Source of the DNA: Firmicutes bacterium CAG:238
GTDB lineage: Bacteria; Bacillota; Clostridia; Peptostreptococcales; Anaerovoracaceae
NCBI GenBank assembly: GCA_000435615.1
Contig: FR882012.1
Span: 1-15,619 of the forward strand
Length of the DNA stretch: 15,619 bases
Direction of reading: 5' to 3'
The position numbers and the translations under genes were made by a program. A model generated the notes under the pieces. The model was not told the DNA's origin and ran no database searches. It saw only the letters and a list, made by a program, of their open reading frames with translations. Of the stretch, positions 1 through 8,198 are shown in pieces; position 1 is the first letter of the stretch; every line of letters starts with the position of its first letter.

Positions 1-758
1 TAAAGAATGATGTCGCCTTTGTTCTGGGCGGCCGGTTTGTGGTGCTCGTCGAGCACCAGTCAAGCATCAACGAGAACATGCCGCTCCGCGACCTCATGTA
101 TATCTCCACCGTCCTGAAGCGCATGATTGATACAACCCGGCTTTATCGCGAGAAACGCCTGATGATACCCCGTCCCTCCTTCGTGGTACTTTACAACGGC
201 ACGAAGGATTTCCCCGCCTATCGGGAACTCCGCCTTTCGGATTCCTTTCTTGGGGAGAAGGAAAAAGACGAAGAAGATGCTTTACAACTCATTGTCAAAG
301 TATATAATATAAATACAGAGAAGAACTCAGAAATCCTGGGAAGATGTGAGACGCTGAGGCAGTACAGCCGCTTCGTGGAAATCATGCGAAGTTATAGAGA
401 GGACAGCGAACTGACAAACGATGTGATTGTCGAAGTCCTTGACCAATGCAAAAAGGAAGGCATCCTCACAGAATTCCTGGATAAGTACGGAACGGAGATT
501 GTAGAGATGTTATTCAAAGAACTAACCAGAGAAGAAGATCTTGAAATATCGAGACTGGACGGCTACGAGGAAGGCGAACGCGCCGGCTTCACCAAAGGCG
601 AACGCGCCGGTTTCACCAAAGGCGAACGCACCGGCGCTGAACGTGGTGCGAAGCAGAAGCAATGCGAGATTGCCAAGAACTTTAAGAAATCCGGCATCCC
701 GATTGACGTGATTGCGAAGAACACCGGACTCAGCGAAAAGGAAATCGCGGGGCTTTAG
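1..758 (+). CDS. Rpn family PD-(D/E)XK nuclease / putative transposase (5' partial)
   Basis: The reading frame is open to the left edge (first full codon at base 3), so the N-terminus is outside the window and the GTG at 39 is not a real start. About 251 residues are visible. Near the visible start the pattern N-D-V-A-F...V-L-V-E-H-Q-S-S followed by N-x-N-M-P-L-R-x-L is the hallmark of the Rpn family (recombination-promoting nucleases, often labelled PDDEXK transposases): an Asp and then an E-x-Q catalytic core. Known members are DNA endonucleases that stimulate RecA-independent recombination. The C-terminus has a charged repeat (G-E-R-A-G-F-T-K) and then a tail resembling a helix-turn-helix (I-A-K-x(3)-K-x-S-G-I-P-I-D-V-I-A-K-x-T-G-L-S), also common in this family. 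It ends shortly before a strong terminator. The family is certain; the activity of this copy is inferred. Confidence 0.85.
   Translation, partial: KNDVAFVLGGRFVVLVEHQSSINENMPLRDLMYISTVLKRMIDTTRLYREKRLMIPRPSFVVLYNGTKDFPAYRELRLSDSFLGEKEKDEEDALQLIVKVYNINTEKNSEILGRCETLRQYSRFVEIMRSYREDSELTNDVIVEVLDQCKKEGILTEFLDKYGTEIVEMLFKELTREEDLEISRLDGYEEGERAGFTKGERAGFTKGERTGAERGAKQKQCEIAKNFKKSGIPIDVIAKNTGLSEKEIAGL
573..641 (+). repeat. 24-bp in-frame tandem repeat in the Rpn gene
   Basis: Two nearly identical 24-bp units (573-596 and 597-620, one base different) are followed by a diverged partial third unit (621-641). Each encodes G-E-R-A-G-F-T-K. The unit length is a multiple of three, so gain or loss of copies would keep the frame. 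Such charged G-E-R repeats are common near the C-terminus of Rpn-like proteins. Confidence 0.85.
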
Positions 759-807
759 CAGAAAGACAGGGAAACTCCCCAAATATCAGACAAATATTAA
801 TAAAAAG

Positions 808-849
808 AGCATTTCAGGTTAAAATTAATAACCTGAAATGCTTTTTTTA
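808..849. terminator. Rho-independent terminator after the Rpn gene
   Basis: A perfect 13-bp stem (808-820 paired with 830-842) with a 9-nt A/T-rich loop is followed by a run of seven T. An A-rich stretch before the stem gives T residues on the other strand, so it may work in both directions. It separates the Rpn gene from the recombinase gene. Confidence 0.9.
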
Positions 850-872
850 TTGAAAAAACGAGGGAGAAAAAA

Positions 873-1694
873 ATGGAACAATTTAGAATTTACCTAAAGG
901 AGAAGGAACTCAGCCCTGCAACGATCGAAAAATATGTACACGATGTAGCGGAGTTTCAAAAATGGGCAGGAGAAGAAGACATCGCATTTACAAAAGAGAA
1001 GTTATGTGGATGGAAAGACTATCTGCTGTCGCAAAACTACGCAGCCGCAACAATTAATGCGGCACTTGCAGCCATGAATGCTTATGCAGACTTTATGCAA
1101 AAACCCGAGTACCGCCTCAAGTATGTAAGGACACAGAGAAGCAACTTCATAAAGGCGGAACGCCAGCTGACGAAAGCCGAATATGAGAAACTCATCCATA
1201 CGGCACGCGCAGAAGGCAGGGAACGTTTGGCAATGATTATGGAGACGATCGGCTCAACCGGCATGCGCATATCGGAACTCCAATATGTGACCGTCGAGAG
1301 TGTGCTGTGCGGCAGCCTGCACATCCGCTTAAAGGGAAAAGACAGACTGATTCTGCTTCCGAACAGACTATGCAAAAAACTGAAAAAGTACATCAAACAA
1401 AATAAAATTCTATCAGGAATTATTTTTAAAACAAGATGCGGAACACCCATCGGGCGAAAGCAAATTTGGGCGGAGATGAAACGGCTGTGTGAAACTGCCG
1501 GGGTGGAAGCAGATAAGGTCTTTCCGCACAACCTGCGTCATCTGTTTGCAAGAATGTTCTTCAAAGTCAGCGGAAACATTGCCGAACTTGCGGACGTGCT
1601 GGGACACAGCAGCATCGAAACGACACGCATCTACCTGCGAGAGACAGGGCAGGAGCACAGACGCAAACTCGAAAAACTGAGATTAATTTGCTGA
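873..1694 (+). CDS. Tyrosine-type site-specific recombinase (integrase/XerC-D-like)
   Basis: This 273-residue protein has the usual layout of a small Xer-like tyrosine recombinase. An N-terminal SAM-like core-binding domain (about residues 1-85) precedes a C-terminal catalytic domain (about 100-273). The full catalytic set is visible: R132 (in G-M-R-I-S-E-L), probable K156 (K-G-K-D-R), H219 and R222 (H-N-L-R-H), H245 (L-G-H-S-S) and the nucleophile Y254 (T-R-I-Y-L). Enzymes of this family cut and rejoin DNA through a 3'-phosphotyrosine link to integrate, excise, resolve or invert segments. The ATG has an AGGGAG ribosome site six bases upstream. I see no clear own promoter after the preceding terminator. 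It lies 96 bp before a pilus operon on the same strand, with a palindrome between, which makes a role in switching that operon possible but unproven. It could instead be a remnant of an integrated element. Confidence 0.92.
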   Translation: MEQFRIYLKEKELSPATIEKYVHDVAEFQKWAGEEDIAFTKEKLCGWKDYLLSQNYAAATINAALAAMNAYADFMQKPEYRLKYVRTQRSNFIKAERQLTKAEYEKLIHTARAEGRERLAMIMETIGSTGMRISELQYVTVESVLCGSLHIRLKGKDRLILLPNRLCKKLKKYIKQNKILSGIIFKTRCGTPIGRKQIWAEMKRLCETAGVEADKVFPHNLRHLFARMFFKVSGNIAELADVLGHSSIETTRIYLRETGQEHRRKLEKLRLIC

Positions 1695-1723
1695 GTGCCT
1701 AACCAGGCATGAAGCACAAAAAA

Positions 1724-1745
1724 AGACAGAATATTGATTCTGTCT
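1724..1745. promoter_or_regulatory. Perfect palindrome (9-bp arms, 4-bp spacer) upstream of the pilus operon
   Basis: AGACAGAAT at 1724-1732 and its exact reverse complement ATTCTGTCT at 1737-1745 are separated by ATTG. Seven A residues (1718-1724) run into the left arm, so the element has terminator shape only for transcripts going right to left. On the + strand no T run follows. It could be an operator, because the right arm overlaps a weak -35 candidate, or an antisense terminator, or a binding site of the adjacent recombinase. The palindrome itself is certain; its role is not. A second small hairpin (TGCCT 1696-1700 with AGGCA 1705-1709) lies just before it. Confidence 0.5.
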
Positions 1746-1768
1746 ACTGCTTATGAAAGGGTTAAAAT
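1740..1768 (+). promoter_or_regulatory. Weak candidate promoter of the pilus operon
   Basis: TAAAAT at 1763-1768 matches five of six bases of a sigma-A -10 box. The hexamer 17 bases upstream (CTGTCT, 1740-1745) matches only three of six of TTGACA and lies in the right arm of the palindrome. Transcription would start near 1775, just before the ribosome site GGAGG (1781-1785). No better promoter is visible in the 96-bp gap, so transcription may depend on an activator or come from further upstream. Confidence 0.25.
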
Positions 1769-1790
1769 ATAAAAGTATCAGGAGGAAAAA

Positions 1791-4700
1791 ATGAGCAAGG
1801 ACTTAATAACGGTGAAAAAACTGTTGGCAGCGGTAATCATTCTGGCAATGTTGATTACTGCTACGGTTGATATGTTGGCATATGCGAACAATATGACATC
1901 AACGAGTAATACCGGGTATGAAAAAGATGATTTTGTAAAAGAAGGTGATATCTTATCCTTTGAAAATCAAAATCCCGTGTATGCTATACAAGCTTACAGA
2001 AACACAGAATTTGAAGACTTGGGTTTGCCGGATTCATTGAGAGTTGTTATGCCGGTATCCGCAGATGAAAAAGCAAACTTTACGCAAATACTGCCGCAGA
2101 AGGATACTACAGGGGAGTATGCTTTTCTCAGCTATGGGTACATACAAGATGAAAATGCCCAGGAAAAGTATGAAAAGGGAAATCCCGTGCTTTATACGAT
2201 TTTTTATGCGGACGGTTCAAAAGCATATCGTGTTTACGGAAACTTAGGTGATGGAGTAAACCGTTTCTTTGCTTGCGATGAAAACGGAGAAATTACCGGT
2301 CAAATAGGGAATATTGAAGTGGAATGGAAGAAGGCGCAGTATAACTCGAAAAAATATGACAGCGAGCAGAGACTGACACCTTTTTTTAGTGAAAAGCTGT
2401 ACTATACCGGTGATGTTTATGCGGAGGTTGTTGTGTGCGATGCGGATGAACCGACGCATGCGGAAGAAGATATCGCTTCCGTGCAGAGCGGCGAACCGAT
2501 AGCTGCTTTGAAAAAAACAGGCGCGCGGAACGTAAATAATCAAAACCTTACACCGTATCAGCAGGCACAAAATGCGATAAAGCAGTATACGCCGACAAGA
2601 GGTAATAAGCCGGGGACAGATAGCTTTTCTACAGGGGTTCCGGGTACATGGGTAGACTATATCAACACCATTTGGCGGCATAAAACAGGAATTGATGGCA
2701 CCGAAACAGTATTTCAGTTTAAGAACAGTGGGCTGCCTGATGCATGGAAGTGGAACGGACAGAAAGCGACGAAAACGACAGGAGACCCCGCAACAGATCC
2801 GATGGTCATACCAACAAATCGCGGAGACGGTCAAACCTATGGTGGTACCTTTATTTATGATGTTTATTCGGCATCACAGTTGAGGTGGACACTGGAAAAA
2901 GTACAAGATCTAATAAACCAAACAACCCAATATAACCCACCAAGGGTAACTATAAATATAAAGCGAGACATTGATTTGAACGGTATCAAATATAATTGGA
3001 ATCCGACGAACTATTTCGGTAAACTTACTATTAACGGAGGAGGGCACACCCTATATAATCTTTTGAGCTATCAACCCAACACAGGAAAAAGTACGGACGC
3101 AGGTATTCGCGGTTCTTTCTTGAATTTTTATTCCAAAGCACAATCAAATGACCTTACACGGTACTGCGTTTTTAATTTTAACAATATAACATTTGAAGCC
3201 GCATACTGCGTTTGCTTTAATCTGGCGGGAGGCGGACTGTTCGGCTCATATAACAAGCAAAAGGGAGATTGGAAAAACAAAGAGGGAGTAACCATGTTAT
3301 CAAAAGTAAGAATTCTGAATTCTCTCTTTTACAATGGAAGCCGTACATATTTATCTTCTAATTCAACCAGTGGGTACATTTCACCTTTTGGCAACTTTGC
3401 AGGGGGACCCTATAAAGAAGAAAGAGGTACAATAGAGAAAAATAAGCACAAGACAAGATTTGATGATTGTTATGTAAGCGGCTGCTATGTGTATGGACAT
3501 AACCATGTTTGTGGATTTTTTTCGCGTGCACAGCATGGAGTTGAAATGAACAAATGCTTTACGGAAGACACGATACTATGCGGAACAGGGGGACATTCCG
3601 CGGGGATCATTTCCTGCCAGAGTAGCGACAGCAAATGCTATGACTCTTTTGCGAACATAAATATGTACAGCTCAAAGATTGCAGGTGGATTCACCGGTAC
3701 AATGGGCGGTTACTATGAGCGTTGCTTTACAACGGGGAAATTGGAGGGGTATTCGGAAATCGGAGGGTTTGCAGGAAGGACTGAGCTGCCGGCAGACGGC
3801 ACAACATTAAGTGAAATTAAGTTTACCGACTGCTATTCGACGATGCTGGTCGGTATGCGTTCAGCATCAAGCAATATAGGGGGATTTTTGGCAAACGGCT
3901 ATGCTCCAGATAAGCCGCATATACTCACAAACTGCTATGCGGCAGGTGAAGTCGGGGATTATTCAACAGATTCAACAGCAAGAAATAATAAAAATAACAA
4001 GAATGCCGGAGGGTTCGCATACGCGACTAGCAATAAATTTGAAGCTAAAAACTGCTATTATGATAAACAGACGACCGCGATGAGGGAATGGGTGAGAGCA
4101 AATGTAAATATCGAAAGAGGAGGAAACCTGCCGGGCGTTACAGGGGTTCTTACCCGAACGACCGCAAAAGCCGGAACAGGGCTGACCGCTCAGCCGAGCA
4201 CTGCTTCATCAAAGGGCTTTAAAGGATTTACAGACAACAGCAAATGGGTTTTTGTGGATGGAAAATATCCGCAGCTGAAATCGTTGAATCAGCCGACTAG
4301 CGCATGGGGAGATGAAGTTAAAAATTTAATTAAGGCAAATTCCATCGCGTCAGTGTCAACGGTGTTCCTGGATACATGGGATACAGGCTACGACTGGAAC
4401 AAGAAAGGTGTGCGGAGCGAAAACGAAGTTCCTTACGCACGAACAAAGAGTAATGCTTTTACGCAGTCGGGAAAGAGCGGATATAATAACCATGTAGGGT
4501 ATGAATATACTTATGATACAGTGCGTGAAGTCATCAGCGATTTTACTGCGACTCCGGAGAACTCCGATTTCAAACTCATGGTAGGCGCGAGCGGAACATC
4601 AGCAGAAGGAAGTGGTGCGAAAACGGAACTTATCGACAGCACTTCGGGAAGTGGGATGTTAAGAAAAGCCATTTCCGTTAATAATGAAACTCGCAAGGGA

Positions 4701-6482
4701 ACCGTTCATCATTCCGGCGTGGAATGGTTTTCGATTACATCCAGCAGCAGTAATAAAAAGGCAATGAGACCACTGCGACTTGTATCCTTTATGAAAGTTG
4801 AAGCCGGAGATGATAAGCACCTTGCAGTAAATGAACTCTATGATCACACCCACGATGCAAAGTTTACAATGATGGAAAAAATCGTGGATGACCGAATTGT
4901 AGGAATTGATGATGAAAAAAAATGGGCAGAAGCCGTACGACAGGGTTACCCGGCATCTAAGAAGTATTATGAGGCGGTTACGGACAAGACAAGCTTCAGA
5001 GCCAGTGAAGATGCCTGGGTGTATACAGAAATATGGCTTGTAGAAGAAAACGGTAAGACGCTCACAAAACCGAAATCCGTGCGAATAACCGGAAGTGGGA
5101 CAAACATAAGCGGACAGCGAACGCCTACCGAAAAGCAATGGATCGGAGAACTGCCAATTGGATCGGGTCTTCATGCAGGCATGAAATTTAAGATAACTTA
5201 TTACTGGATGCTTTCGGACGGCAGATATAGGAGCGATAGCAAATATGTCGATCTGAAACCGGGTGCATACGATTTACATGAGTACGTGTACAACGAAAAC
5301 GGAACTCAAAATGACAAGGCATTGTATTTAGGCACACAGCAGGGAAAAGATGCAAAAGTCAATAGCAATACTACGCGTGCATATGCGGAGCTTTTAAAAA
5401 ACGCAGAGGGAACACCGGTACTTGCTGCATGGGAAAAGAATCCGAAAGAAGATTTGGATGTTACAAAGCTGAAGCTGAAATTCTCTAGGGCAAATCTTGC
5501 CGTAAGTGATGTTCCGGAGCTGAAAAACCCGAAGGTTGGGGACAAAATAACCATAACGGCTACTTACTACGGCTATGAAGAAAAGACTGAAAAGGACGCC
5601 CCGGGAGGAAACTATGACCGTATAACACTGGCATATCAACCGGTACCGGTGAAAATTACTTATACTGTGGAAGAAAAGATAATAGATGGAAAGAGAATAA
5701 ACTATCTGCTGTTTGACCATGAAGCAACAATTTCACAAAACAACTTCAGCCTTGCGGAAGGAGAAGTTGCGGAACCGGATTTGAGTAACTTTGCGAAGCT
5801 GAATCTTCTTATGAAAGCGATTGACGCAGATATCGATGTAGTTCTGATTGTTTCAAGTCGGTGCAACTTGAAAATAACAAAAACAAAAGGTGTCGATGGG
5901 GAAAGCACCGGAGATCCTTTGAAAGGCGTGGGTTTTTGTCTGTATCGAATGGATTCACAAACGGCGGAAATACCACAAGTAACCTGCGCTGAACTTATTA
6001 ATGGAAAGAAAGGCAGAATTGCAGATGACACCTATTTAGACAAGCAAAGGACACAGAAGCTTTCCGAAGCAGGTGCATTGACGGGAAATGATGGAATACT
6101 CAGCATTTACGGAATGACTTCAGGACATTACTATTACTTAGTTGAAACAAAAGCATTAGGAGGATATGCTTCACCAAAGCAAATGATACGATTTTACATA
6201 GATCCGAATTTCGGAATTGTAACAATGCAGAAACTGGATTTGAACGGAAATGCAATTGGAGCTGTCTCAAAATTCCGTTATTCGGATGGACCGGAAACAG
6301 AAGGAACGATTCTCCTTGACAGCGGAGACTTTATAAATGTTTCAATTTTAAACGAAGAACATATCGTTATGCCGGAAACCGGCGGTACAGGCACTATGAT
6401 GTTTGCGGGATTCTCACTTCTTTCGGCAGCGGCGGCGGTTGTTTGTCTGTATCGCAGAAGACGCGAAAAAGCAGAAAAATAA
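1791..6482 (+). CDS. Large cell-wall-anchored adhesin with beta-helix and SpaA-type domain, probable pilus tip protein
   Basis: This 1563-residue surface protein starts at an ATG after GGAGG (1781-1785). A signal peptide ends near residue 32 (A-Y-A-N). Residues about 355-765 look like a right-handed beta-helix: N-G-G-G-H-T-L near 420, then GLUG-like rungs with C-[YF] and G-G-F (560-757), closed by W-V-F-V-D-G-K-Y-P-Q-L. Residues about 770-1355 are beta-rich and not recognised. From about 1360 there is a SpaA-type prealbumin-like domain (L-K-I-T-K) with an E-box Y-Y-Y-L-V-E-T-K-A-L-G-G-Y, Glu1452. The C-terminus is a sorting signal: M-P-E-T-G-G (1527-1532), a hydrophobic segment and a tail of Arg and Lys. 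Its size, the first place in the operon and the lack of a clear pilin-lysine motif fit the tip adhesin, added by the downstream sortase. The ligand cannot be told from sequence. The beta-helix might bind glycans, as in related folds, but no catalytic residues were recognised. Confidence 0.85.
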   Translation: MSKDLITVKKLLAAVIILAMLITATVDMLAYANNMTSTSNTGYEKDDFVKEGDILSFENQNPVYAIQAYRNTEFEDLGLPDSLRVVMPVSADEKANFTQILPQKDTTGEYAFLSYGYIQDENAQEKYEKGNPVLYTIFYADGSKAYRVYGNLGDGVNRFFACDENGEITGQIGNIEVEWKKAQYNSKKYDSEQRLTPFFSEKLYYTGDVYAEVVVCDADEPTHAEEDIASVQSGEPIAALKKTGARNVNNQNLTPYQQAQNAIKQYTPTRGNKPGTDSFSTGVPGTWVDYINTIWRHKTGIDGTETVFQFKNSGLPDAWKWNGQKATKTTGDPATDPMVIPTNRGDGQTYGGTFIYDVYSASQLRWTLEKVQDLINQTTQYNPPRVTINIKRDIDLNGIKYNWNPTNYFGKLTINGGGHTLYNLLSYQPNTGKSTDAGIRGSFLNFYSKAQSNDLTRYCVFNFNNITFEAAYCVCFNLAGGGLFGSYNKQKGDWKNKEGVTMLSKVRILNSLFYNGSRTYLSSNSTSGYISPFGNFAGGPYKEERGTIEKNKHKTRFDDCYVSGCYVYGHNHVCGFFSRAQHGVEMNKCFTEDTILCGTGGHSAGIISCQSSDSKCYDSFANINMYSSKIAGGFTGTMGGYYERCFTTGKLEGYSEIGGFAGRTELPADGTTLSEIKFTDCYSTMLVGMRSASSNIGGFLANGYAPDKPHILTNCYAAGEVGDYSTDSTARNNKNNKNAGGFAYATSNKFEAKNCYYDKQTTAMREWVRANVNIERGGNLPGVTGVLTRTTAKAGTGLTAQPSTASSKGFKGFTDNSKWVFVDGKYPQLKSLNQPTSAWGDEVKNLIKANSIASVSTVFLDTWDTGYDWNKKGVRSENEVPYARTKSNAFTQSGKSGYNNHVGYEYTYDTVREVISDFTATPENSDFKLMVGASGTSAEGSGAKTELIDSTSGSGMLRKAISVNNETRKGTVHHSGVEWFSITSSSSNKKAMRPLRLVSFMKVEAGDDKHLAVNELYDHTHDAKFTMMEKIVDDRIVGIDDEKKWAEAVRQGYPASKKYYEAVTDKTSFRASEDAWVYTEIWLVEENGKTLTKPKSVRITGSGTNISGQRTPTEKQWIGELPIGSGLHAGMKFKITYYWMLSDGRYRSDSKYVDLKPGAYDLHEYVYNENGTQNDKALYLGTQQGKDAKVNSNTTRAYAELLKNAEGTPVLAAWEKNPKEDLDVTKLKLKFSRANLAVSDVPELKNPKVGDKITITATYYGYEEKTEKDAPGGNYDRITLAYQPVPVKITYTVEEKIIDGKRINYLLFDHEATISQNNFSLAEGEVAEPDLSNFAKLNLLMKAIDADIDVVLIVSSRCNLKITKTKGVDGESTGDPLKGVGFCLYRMDSQTAEIPQVTCAELINGKKGRIADDTYLDKQRTQKLSEAGALTGNDGILSIYGMTSGHYYYLVETKALGGYASPKQMIRFYIDPNFGIVTMQKLDLNGNAIGAVSKFRYSDGPETEGTILLDSGDFINVSILNEEHIVMPETGGTGTMMFAGFSLLSAAAAVVCLYRRRREKAEK
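3465..4065 (+). repeat. GLUG-like rungs with a Cys-aromatic ladder inside the adhesin
   Basis: Residues 560-757 repeat a short pattern, x-C-[YF]-x-x-G followed by a Gly-rich G-G-F turn. Examples are D-C-Y-V-S-G, K-C-F-T-E, R-C-F-T-T-G, D-C-Y-S-T, N-C-Y-A-A-G and N-C-Y-Y-D. The pattern is at the protein level and spacing is irregular, so this is a stacked-coil fold rather than a DNA tandem repeat. Resemblance to GLUG motifs is by eye. Confidence 0.6.
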
Positions 6483-6523
6483 TATATTTAACTTAAAAAG
6501 AACATTTAAGGGAGGAAAAGAAA

Positions 6524-8176
6524 ATGAAAAAAATATTGTCAGTTATCTTGAGCTGCATATTGCTGATTGGCACCGTGCAAACTGCATCGGCAAAGGAATC
6601 GGTGCCGCTGAGCCCGCTTGATGGACTTAAGTATTTGACGCAGGAAGCTTCCGCGGATAATCAGAGTGGCATGAAACCACACAAGGCCCCGATTAAAGCT
6701 CCGGTAAACTTGCCGCAAGGAACGCTCACCATTACAGGTCTTAAAGAAGGCACGACAGTGCAAGCGTACCGTTTGGTAGAACTTGCGAGCAAAGATGGGA
6801 AACATTTTTCGAATACATTGAATAATAAGTATATTGATTTGTTTAATGCACTTAACGTAAGCAGTGCTTCTGCATTCTCAGAGAAAGCCGGCAGCACGGT
6901 TTTGGCAAAAGCACAAGAAATCATCACCGCAGGGGAAACCCCTCCTGACGCAGATTATAATGCTGTGACGGCAGCAGGTGAAACCGGCGTGACAATCAAT
7001 AATATAGAGTATGGATTTTACTATGTAGCAATGACAGCAGGCACGGAGGACTATACAATTTATAATCCACTGCTGGTTTTGGTACCGCAGGTGCAGAAAG
7101 ATGAGGCAGGAGACCATACCTATACCTACAATGTGACAGCGGAGGCAAAGAGCTCGCAGCCGAAAATTGAAAAGAACATCGTTGAAGGAACGGAACGTGT
7201 GCCTGAGACGACAGCTTCCATCGGCGATACGATTCAGTATGAATTAACAACTCCGGTACCAACCTACACTGCGCATGTGGATGACAGCAAAGTCGTGTTC
7301 AAAATTACCGATACCATGAGCAAAGGTCTGACCTATACAGGGGGAGTTACTGTATACGGTGTTAACGAAGAAGGCAGTGAGACTTCGATTGAAGATGTGG
7401 AGCAGACTGCAGTTTCAACCGACGATCAAACCGGCATAACCACCATCGTTATGGACTTCAACTATACGAAGATAAAAACATATAAAAGTCTCAGAATTAC
7501 ATACACCGCAAAGCTGAATGAACAGGCTGTAATCGGTACGTCGGGAAATTCAAACGAAGTTGTGCTTTCCTATTCACATGATACATCCAGAATCGACGAA
7601 AGCGGTAAATATCAGACGAAGGATACGCCGAAAGATGAAACGAAAGTATACACATTCGGACTTGACATTACAAAATATGAACTCGGTGATCCAAATGTGA
7701 CACTTCCAGGAGCGGAATTCAGTCTGAAAACCGCAGATAATAAGCAGGTATATTTCAGGCTGAAAAAAGAAAATGAAAACATCTACACTGCAATCATTGC
7801 GGATACGCAGCCGGAAGGCGCAATCGCAACGGTAACAACAATCGCAGGCGGTAAGCTCATAATCGAAGGGCTTGGAGAAGGAACTTACACACTTACAGAA
7901 GAAAGAGCACCGCAGGATTATTATATTATTAATAAGAACATTACAATAACAATTACTCCTGAAAAGAATGGTACGACTCTTACAGGCAATGTAACTCAGG
8001 ATTCCGGAGTTAGCGAAGGAACACTCAGCAAAGCTTATTATGTTAAAGGGATTGAAAACTCACCGGACTATGTGCTCCCGATTACAGGCGGCATCGGTAC
8101 GATTCTCTTCGGGCTTATTGCTGTACTTGCAGCGGCAGTTGCATGCGTAATGCTGTACAAGAGACGCAGTGAGTAA
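6524..8176 (+). CDS. Backbone (major) pilin with isopeptide-forming D2 domain and LPxTG-type anchor
   Basis: This 550-residue protein begins at an ATG after GGGAGG (6510-6515), 41 bp behind the adhesin gene. A signal peptide ends near residue 23 (A-S-A-K). The three-domain layout of sortase-assembled backbone pilins follows. D1 (about 48-205) starts G-T-L-T-I-T-G-L. D2 (about 212-350) is of the fimbrial isopeptide-forming type, with a likely K217-N344 bond and an Asp in K-I-T-D-T. D3 (about 383-480) is a SpaA-like domain with L-P-G-A-E-F-S-L and E-box Y-T-L-T-E-E-R-A-P, Glu459. The sorting signal is L-P-I-T-G-G (518-523), then a hydrophobic helix and K-R-R. The likely pilin lysine is K209 in V-T-A-E-A-K, aligned with the usual V-x-V-Y-P-K; K214 is an alternative. 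It should form the pilus shaft when the next gene's sortase joins the sorting-signal threonine to that lysine. The function call is strong; residue assignments are inferred. Confidence 0.9.
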   Translation: MKKILSVILSCILLIGTVQTASAKESVPLSPLDGLKYLTQEASADNQSGMKPHKAPIKAPVNLPQGTLTITGLKEGTTVQAYRLVELASKDGKHFSNTLNNKYIDLFNALNVSSASAFSEKAGSTVLAKAQEIITAGETPPDADYNAVTAAGETGVTINNIEYGFYYVAMTAGTEDYTIYNPLLVLVPQVQKDEAGDHTYTYNVTAEAKSSQPKIEKNIVEGTERVPETTASIGDTIQYELTTPVPTYTAHVDDSKVVFKITDTMSKGLTYTGGVTVYGVNEEGSETSIEDVEQTAVSTDDQTGITTIVMDFNYTKIKTYKSLRITYTAKLNEQAVIGTSGNSNEVVLSYSHDTSRIDESGKYQTKDTPKDETKVYTFGLDITKYELGDPNVTLPGAEFSLKTADNKQVYFRLKKENENIYTAIIADTQPEGAIATVTTIAGGKLIIEGLGEGTYTLTEERAPQDYYIINKNITITITPEKNGTTLTGNVTQDSGVSEGTLSKAYYVKGIENSPDYVLPITGGIGTILFGLIAVLAAAVACVMLYKRRSE

Positions 8177-8198
8177 AGTTTCTGTAATATCATAAGGT

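Noticed and set aside
762..1729. Direct repeat AAAGACAG at 762-769 and 1722-1729 flanking the recombinase gene
   Set aside because: Only eight bases match and the flanks differ, so it is too short to call an attachment site or target duplication.
2244..2834. Long open frames on the - strand within the pilus genes
   Set aside because: They lie opposite well-supported + strand genes, show no recognisable domains and have no clear ribosome sites; they are frame shadows.
6492..6510. Hairpin CTTAAA/TTTAAG just before the backbone pilin ribosome site
   Set aside because: Six A/T-rich pairs with a 7-nt loop are too weak to support a regulatory claim.
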